Assembly (NCBI GenBank): GCA_900765705.1
Contig: CAAFSR010000160.1
Span: forward strand, 1-10,295
Length of the DNA: 10,295 nt
Direction of reading: 5' to 3'
Source of the DNA: an uncultured Faecalibacterium sp.
Lineage (GTDB): Bacteria > Bacillota > Clostridia > Oscillospirales > Ruminococcaceae
A program made the position numbers and the translations under genes. Positions 6,248-10,295 of this stretch are shown here, one piece after another (positions within the stretch are counted from its first letter, which is position 1; every line of letters begins with the position of its first letter). A model generated the notes under the pieces. That model was not told the DNA's origin and ran no database searches. It saw only the letters and a list, made by a program, of their open reading frames with translations.

Positions 6248-8275
6248 ATGAACAAGATCTCCCGTAAGGGCTTTATCAAGATTGCCGCTGCTGCCGCCAT
6301 GAGCGGTGTGACCGCCGGTGCTCTGGCCGCCTGCAATGCCGCCTCCGGCTCTGCTTCCGCTTCCACTTCCGGTGCTGCCGGTCTGTACACCCCCGGCACC
6401 TACGAGGGTACCGCCGAGGGTATCTCCTCCACTGTCAAGGTCACCATGACCTTCTCTGACAGCGCCGTCACCGACGTGGTGGTAGATACCTCCGGCGAGA
6501 CTGCTTCCTTTGGTGCTGCTGCTGCCGATGAGCTGCGCGAGCAGCTGCTGGCTGCCGGTTCTGCCGAGATCGATGGTGTTTCCGGCTCTACCATCACCTC
6601 CGATGCCGTGATGAAGGCTGCCAAGAGCTGCTACGCACAGGCTAAGGGCGAGGCTGTGGTCTCCAGCGTGCAGCTGCCCACCGGCGACGAGAACGACTGG
6701 CTGGGCAAAGAGCCTGACATCGACGAGGCTGCCATCACCGAGACATGGGATACCGATATCGTCATCGTGGGCGCAGGCAACGGTGGTATGTGCGCAGCCG
6801 CTTATGCTGCACAGAACGGGCTGAATTTCCGCGTAATCGAACAGAATTCTGCCGTTATGGATACCCGTCACTGGTACGGCACCATCGATAGCAGCGAAGC
6901 AAAGAAAAAAGGTATTGATCCTGTTGACCGCGCCGAGCTGCTGAGCGAGATCTCCCGTTCTATGGGCGGTCGCTGCGACCAGCGCGTGGTCAAGACCTGG
7001 ATCAACGAATCCGCTGCCATGCATGATTTTGTTTCCGGCATCCTGGAAAACGAACCTTATAACTATGTGTGCAACCTGACCTCCGGCGATGAAGCCAAGT
7101 GGCCGGATGACACACAGGTGAGCCAGAGCAAGCTGATGTTCCCTGTGCAGCAGGTCGATTACAGCAGCGCTGAAAAGCCCCGCAACGTGGTGTTCCAGGA
7201 GTACATTGAAAGCAAAGGCTACAGTATCGACTTTAACACAAGCCTTGCCAAGCTGGAAAAAGATGCCGATGGACGCATCACCGGCGTTATCGCCCAGAGT
7301 GCCGCAGATGACCACTTTATCCGCATCAATGCAGCCAAGGGCGTGTTGCTGGCTTGCGGTGGCTATGCCGGCAACCCCTACATGATGGAGCAGCTGGATC
7401 CGCTGGGCACCAGTGTGACCACCGCCTGCTCCTATACGCCTGCCGACAAGGGTTACGGCATCCGTGCCGCTATCTGGGCAGGTGCACATCTGGATGCAGA
7501 ATCCGCTCCCGTTCTGTTCGACCGTGGTCTGGTAGCACCCGGTGTGGATGCCGGTTATGTGGTCAACGAGAGCGCATTTGGCGGCAAGGCCTTCCCCGGC
7601 ACTGTGGGACAGTACAACCCCGGCAGCCAGCCGTTCCTGAAAGTCAACCGCCATGGCGAACGCTTTATGAATGAGAGTCAGGAGTACGACAACGCTTCTC
7701 ACGCTTCCTTCCAGCAGCCGGGTCATGTTTATGCCATGATCCACGATGCAAACTTCCGCGAGGATGTAGACCGTTTTCACACCATTGGCTGCTCTGCGCT
7801 GACCCGCTATATTCCCGGCATGATGGAAGGGCAGCTGGAACAGTACGAGGGTGAGGGCCTGATCATGAAGGCTGACACCATTGAAGAGCTGGCCGACAAG
7901 ATGGGCTTTACCGGTGCTGACAAGGACAACTTTGTAGCCACCGTTGCCCGCTACAACAAGCTGTATGACAAACAGAACGATGAGGACTTCGGCAAGCCTG
8001 CAAGCCGTTTGAGCGCCATCCGCACCGCTCCCTTCTACGGCTGCTGGCTGGGTGCCTCTCTGCTGTGCAGTATGCAGGGCATCTCCATCACCGAGAGCTG
8101 TCAGGCCAAGGACAGCAACAATGAGCCTATCCCCGGTCTGTATATCACCGGTGATATGTCCGGCAGCTTCTTCCAGAACAACTATCCCTGCGTCATGGGC
8201 GGTACTGCCTGCGGTCGTACCCTGACCTTTGCCATTAAATCCATCAAGCAGATGGCAGGCTTGGAGAACGTCTGA
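6248..8275 (+). CDS. Exported FMN/FAD-dependent reductase (fumarate reductase/KstD superfamily), substrate unknown
   Basis: This 675-residue flavoenzyme has three parts. An N-terminal export signal has a Tat-like SRKGFIK (5-11), a hydrophobic core and lipobox LAAC (C29), so it is probably a lipoprotein outside the membrane. An FMN-binding domain (about 48-135) carries DGVSGSTIT (109-117), resembling the ApbE flavinylation motif SGA(T/S)xT; T115 or T117 would carry FMN. An FAD domain follows, with GAGNGG (175-180) and the C-terminal IPGLYITGD pattern. No CxxCH haem motif exists. Family logic: electrons pass from FMN to FAD to an organic acceptor. Residues aligned with the fumarate-binding ones differ: Y480 after RFMNE (472-476) where fumarate reductases have TRD, CSMQG (607-611) where they have HTMGG, and NNYP (644-647) near the second arginine site. 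Urocanate, cinnamate-like or other unsaturated acceptors are possible. The ATG at 6248 is chosen for the signal peptide; its ribosome site (AGAGAG, 6235-6240) is weak. Many GGT, GCT and TCC codons suggest high expression. Confidence 0.9.
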   Translation: MNKISRKGFIKIAAAAAMSGVTAGALAACNAASGSASASTSGAAGLYTPGTYEGTAEGISSTVKVTMTFSDSAVTDVVVDTSGETASFGAAAADELREQLLAAGSAEIDGVSGSTITSDAVMKAAKSCYAQAKGEAVVSSVQLPTGDENDWLGKEPDIDEAAITETWDTDIVIVGAGNGGMCAAAYAAQNGLNFRVIEQNSAVMDTRHWYGTIDSSEAKKKGIDPVDRAELLSEISRSMGGRCDQRVVKTWINESAAMHDFVSGILENEPYNYVCNLTSGDEAKWPDDTQVSQSKLMFPVQQVDYSSAEKPRNVVFQEYIESKGYSIDFNTSLAKLEKDADGRITGVIAQSAADDHFIRINAAKGVLLACGGYAGNPYMMEQLDPLGTSVTTACSYTPADKGYGIRAAIWAGAHLDAESAPVLFDRGLVAPGVDAGYVVNESAFGGKAFPGTVGQYNPGSQPFLKVNRHGERFMNESQEYDNASHASFQQPGHVYAMIHDANFREDVDRFHTIGCSALTRYIPGMMEGQLEQYEGEGLIMKADTIEELADKMGFTGADKDNFVATVARYNKLYDKQNDEDFGKPASRLSAIRTAPFYGCWLGASLLCSMQGISITESCQAKDSNNEPIPGLYITGDMSGSFFQNNYPCVMGGTACGRTLTFAIKSIKQMAGLENV

Positions 8276-8332
8276 TAAGGCGTATTTTCCGTGCATACTC
8301 TAAGCGTTTCTTCTTTTCTTCTTTTTCATGTG

Positions 8333-8374
8333 AAGAGGGGCGGTCCCATTTGGGGCTGCCCCTCTTTGCTGTTT
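8333..8374 (+). terminator. Intrinsic terminator of the reductase gene
   Basis: AAGAGGGGC (8333-8341) pairs with GCCCCTCTT (8358-8366). The stem continues inward through GGTCCC against GGGGCT with two G-U pairs, about 15 pairs in all around a four-base ATTT loop. The tail TTTGCTGTTTT (8365-8375) is only moderately T-rich. It lies about 57 bases after the reductase stop, and a C/T-rich stretch (8308-8327) separates them. Confidence 0.8.
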
Positions 8375-8390
8375 TGCCCCGCACGCCCCC

Positions 8391-8419
8391 TACACAAATG
8401 CCCGCGATTGTGCTATGAT
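8391..8419 (+). promoter_or_regulatory. Promoter of the MoxR-type ATPase operon
   Basis: TACACA (8391-8396) and TATGAT (8414-8419) are 17 bases apart, and TG at 8411-8412 makes an extended -10. The predicted start is near 8426, about 50 bases before the ATPase start codon. It sits just after the reductase terminator, so the ATPase pair is probably its own transcription unit. Confidence 0.65.
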
Positions 8420-8477
8420 AAGCGTGAAACCGGGCAGTTCATTTCCACCCGGTCACAAGATTGAGGTGTTTGTACAA

Positions 8478-9398
8478 ATGTCGGATATTCTGGATACCTT
8501 ACGGCAGGAAGGGGTGGACCCTGCCCTGCTTGCGGCGGTGCAGGAATACCGCGCCGCTCATCCGCTCAGCGAGGCGCTGCGCCCGCGCATCCCCGCCCCT
8601 GCCTTTACCTACTACGGCAAACAGGTGTGGGAGCAGGCGCTGGCAGCCATCCTCTGCGGCGAAAACCTGCTGCTGGCTGGCGGCAAGGCCACCGGCAAAA
8701 ACGTGCTGGCAGAAAACCTTGCCGCCGCCTTTGGCCGCCCTGCGTGGGACATCTCCTTTCATGTAAACATGGACGCCGCCTCCCTTATCGGCATGGATAC
8801 CTTTGCAGGTGGGCAGGTGGTGTTCCGTCCCGGGCCGGTGTACCGTTGCGCACAGTACGGCGGCTTTGGCGTGCTGGACGAGATCAACATGGCCAAAAAC
8901 GAAGCGCTGGCCGTGCTGCACGCGGTGCTGGACTTCCGCCGCGCCATCGATGTGCCGGGGTACGACCGCATCCCGCTGGCCGAGGAGACCCGCTTTATTG
9001 CCACCATGAACTACGGCTACGCGGGCACCCGGGAGCTGAACGAGGCGCTGACCTCCCGCTTTGCGGTGGTGCAGATGCCTACCATCTCTCAGGATGATCT
9101 GGAAAAGCTGCTGCGGGCGCAGTTCCCGGATCTTGCCGCAAAGTATGTGCACCAGTTCGCACTGCTGTTTCTGGACCTGCAGAAAAAATGCGACAGTGCA
9201 GAAATTTCCACCAAAGCGCTGGATCTGCGTGGCATGCTGGACGCGCTGCGGCTGATCCGCAGGGGCATCCCGGCCGGAGTGGCGCTGGATATGGGCATCA
9301 CCAACAAGGCCTTCGATTCCTACGAGCAGGGGCTGATCCGGGACGTGATCGCCGCGCGCATCCCGGCCAAGCTGGATGCCGGAAAGCTGTTTGCCTGA
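8478..9398 (+). CDS. MoxR/CbbQ-NorQ type AAA+ ATPase with variant Walker A
   Basis: This 306-residue single-domain AAA+ ATPase belongs to the MoxR/CbbQ/NorQ/CobS group, whose members act as ring chaperones with a VWA-domain partner to activate or metallate a client. Visible motifs are Walker A GGKATGKN (68-75), Walker B VLDEIN (132-137, D134 E135), sensor 1 ATMNYG (N178), and an arginine-finger-like LTSRF (R194). A C-terminal helical part (about 205-300) resembles the CbbQ C-terminal domain. The Walker A ends in N75 where nearly all P-loops have S or T to bind magnesium; the codon is clearly AAC. The start at 8478 is chosen because GAGGTG (8463-8468) precedes it by 9 bases; an upstream in-frame ATG at 8415 lies in the predicted -10 box. 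The stop TGA overlaps the next gene's ATG in TGATG, so the two are coupled. The client is not visible here. Confidence 0.87.
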   Translation: MSDILDTLRQEGVDPALLAAVQEYRAAHPLSEALRPRIPAPAFTYYGKQVWEQALAAILCGENLLLAGGKATGKNVLAENLAAAFGRPAWDISFHVNMDAASLIGMDTFAGGQVVFRPGPVYRCAQYGGFGVLDEINMAKNEALAVLHAVLDFRRAIDVPGYDRIPLAEETRFIATMNYGYAGTRELNEALTSRFAVVQMPTISQDDLEKLLRAQFPDLAAKYVHQFALLFLDLQKKCDSAEISTKALDLRGMLDALRLIRRGIPAGVALDMGITNKAFDSYEQGLIRDVIAARIPAKLDAGKLFA

Positions 9399-10295
9399 TG
9401 GATGCCCAAAGCTACACTGCGCAGGAGCGGCGTGCGGCCAATCAGGTCTGGGCCGCTGCCGGAGCCTATGGTTTCGAGCCGCTGTTTCTGGCCCGCAACA
9501 CGGACGGCACCATCGATTTTTACATGAACTGCATCGTAGGGCTGGTGCACAAATACTACGGTGATGCGCTGATCCGGGACATTTTCTCTGCATGGGAGGG
9601 CGATGTGCGCCAGCCCATGCTGGACGATATTGCGTGGCTGTACCTAGAAAACGCCGCCTACCGGTTAGAGCTGCCCCGCCGCCCGGTGCTGGAGGCGCTG
9701 CGCCTTGCCCACGCAGACTACTTTTTTGCCATCCAATATAAGCTTTCGCGGCAGGAATGGATGGCGAAAAACCAGCTGGTGTACACCATGCAGGCCGCCC
9801 GCTGGCGCAAGGTACTGGGGCGTGCTGCCCCGGTCATAACCCCCTACGAGAGCAGCCTTGCCGCAGCGCTTTCCCCGGAGAGCGTGCCGGAGCCCGCGCA
9901 ACTCAAAACTGCCCTGCTGGCGTTGTTTGCAAAATTTTCCCTGTTTGACGGCAAGGTACGCAAAAAGGCTGCCCTGCATCTGCGGCTGCAGGGCGTCTGG
10001 GCAAAGCTAGCCACCAAAACCATGCCCACCCAGATGATCAAGACCGACCGGGTGACGGTGGAGCGCTCCGGCGCGGTGGATGCCACCGGCAGCGGGCTTG
10101 CTGTGGATAAACGCCGGGCAAGCATTACCCTGAAGCAGCGCGCCGCGCAGGACCGCGCCTACATTGAAAGCTGCTTTGGGCGCTGCTTCTACCCGCCGGA
10201 GCAGCTGCGCAAGGCCGAGCAGGAGCTGTGCACCGGGGTGCATCTGGGCTGTCATCTGTGGTTCAGCGCCGGTGTGCCCAGCCCGGCGCAGGCCC
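9398..10295 (+). CDS. Partner protein of the AAA+ ATPase, 3' end beyond the window
   Basis: An open frame starts at ATG 9398, overlapping the ATPase stop by one base, and runs without a stop for 299 codons to the window edge. I do not recognise a domain in this part. It begins MDAQSYTAQERRAANQVW, is rich in helix-forming residues, aromatics and charge, and shows no signal peptide or membrane helix. Near the edge it reads ELCTGVHLGCHLWFS with two cysteines. MoxR/NorQ-type ATPases are usually followed by a protein with a long helical N-terminal half and a C-terminal VWA domain with a MIDAS site (NorD, CbbO, CobT types). Position and length fit that class, but the VWA part would lie downstream, so this is inference. 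No strong ribosome site precedes it (GGAAAG at 9381-9386), which fits coupled translation. That it is a real gene is well supported by codon pattern and the tight overlap. Confidence 0.8.
   Translation, partial: MDAQSYTAQERRAANQVWAAAGAYGFEPLFLARNTDGTIDFYMNCIVGLVHKYYGDALIRDIFSAWEGDVRQPMLDDIAWLYLENAAYRLELPRRPVLEALRLAHADYFFAIQYKLSRQEWMAKNQLVYTMQAARWRKVLGRAAPVITPYESSLAAALSPESVPEPAQLKTALLALFAKFSLFDGKVRKKAALHLRLQGVWAKLATKTMPTQMIKTDRVTVERSGAVDATGSGLAVDKRRASITLKQRAAQDRAYIESCFGRCFYPPEQLRKAEQELCTGVHLGCHLWFSAGVPSPAQA

Noticed and set aside
6248..8275. Calling the reductase a fumarate reductase, urocanate reductase or 3-ketosteroid dehydrogenase outright
   Set aside because: Residues at the fumarate-binding positions differ and the steroid dehydrogenase similarity rests on short motifs only; the FMN domain is also not typical of the latter. 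The substrate is left open.
6152..8296. 714-codon minus-strand open frame covering the whole reductase gene
   Set aside because: The sense strand has a signal peptide, FMN and FAD motifs. The antisense frame is low-complexity and would start past the reductase terminator side without a promoter.
8415..8477. Upstream in-frame ATG at 8415 as the start of the AAA+ ATPase
   Set aside because: It lies within the predicted -10 box and lacks a ribosome site, while ATG 8478 has GAGGTG at 9 bases.
8499..9593. Minus-strand open frame opposite the AAA+ ATPase
   Set aside because: It is antisense to Walker A, Walker B and sensor motifs and carries no motif of its own.
1..10295. CRISPR array, tRNA or rRNA genes, insertion sequence ends, attachment sites
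   Set aside because: No regularly spaced repeats, no cloverleaf or rRNA-like stretch, and no transposase or integrase coding sequence were seen.

Overview
The window looks like chromosome from a GC-rich gut Clostridia, most plausibly an Oscillospiraceae/Ruminococcaceae member such as the Faecalibacterium-Gemmiger-Subdoligranulum group. This is an inference from three things: Gram-positive style GGAGG ribosome sites, a MarR plus heterodimeric ABC exporter operon of the kind common in Firmicutes, and a surface flavin reductase with a lipobox. No species-level marker is present. I see no rRNA, tRNA, CRISPR, insertion sequence or phage gene.

Layout, left to right. (1) A short minus-strand ORF (4-282) matches the N-terminal repeat of Na/phosphate cotransporters but stops just before the expected GANIGTT-type motif, so it is truncated or frameshifted. 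(2) A plus-strand operon (486-5089) holds a MarR regulator with two CxxC pairs and two ABC half-exporters. It starts from a TTGCAA-17-TATGAT promoter followed at once by a perfect 24-bp palindrome, the likely MarR operator. The degenerate residues of the two nucleotide-binding domains all map to one composite ATP site, as in heterodimeric multidrug exporters. The first half carries an insert of about 180 residues in its first outside loop. A hairpin with A and T tracts ends this operon and the convergent LysR gene. (3) A divergent pair follows: a LysR regulator (minus, 5161-6075) and a secreted or lipid-anchored FMN/FAD reductase (plus, 6248-8275). Their predicted promoters run back to back with overlapping -35 boxes, and inverted repeats lie between them. 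The reductase looks like a fumarate reductase in fold but appears to lack the fumarate-binding residues, so it probably reduces some other compound. (4) After a strong hairpin, a new promoter drives a MoxR/CbbQ-type AAA+ ATPase (8478-9398). It overlaps by one base a second gene that runs off the window end (9398 onward). That second gene has no recognisable domain in the visible part, and its position suggests a partner of the ATPase.

How they work together. The first operon is probably an inducible efflux unit: the MarR protein represses its own transcript until a ligand, metal or redox signal releases it. The LysR-reductase pair fits a substrate-induced respiratory reductase that receives electrons outside the membrane through its FMN domain. 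The AAA+ pair fits the MoxR/NorQ-type chaperone systems that remodel or metallate a client. No client gene is in view, so its role is open. Nothing here is demonstrably a new system. The reductase with its unusual active site is the best candidate for new chemistry.
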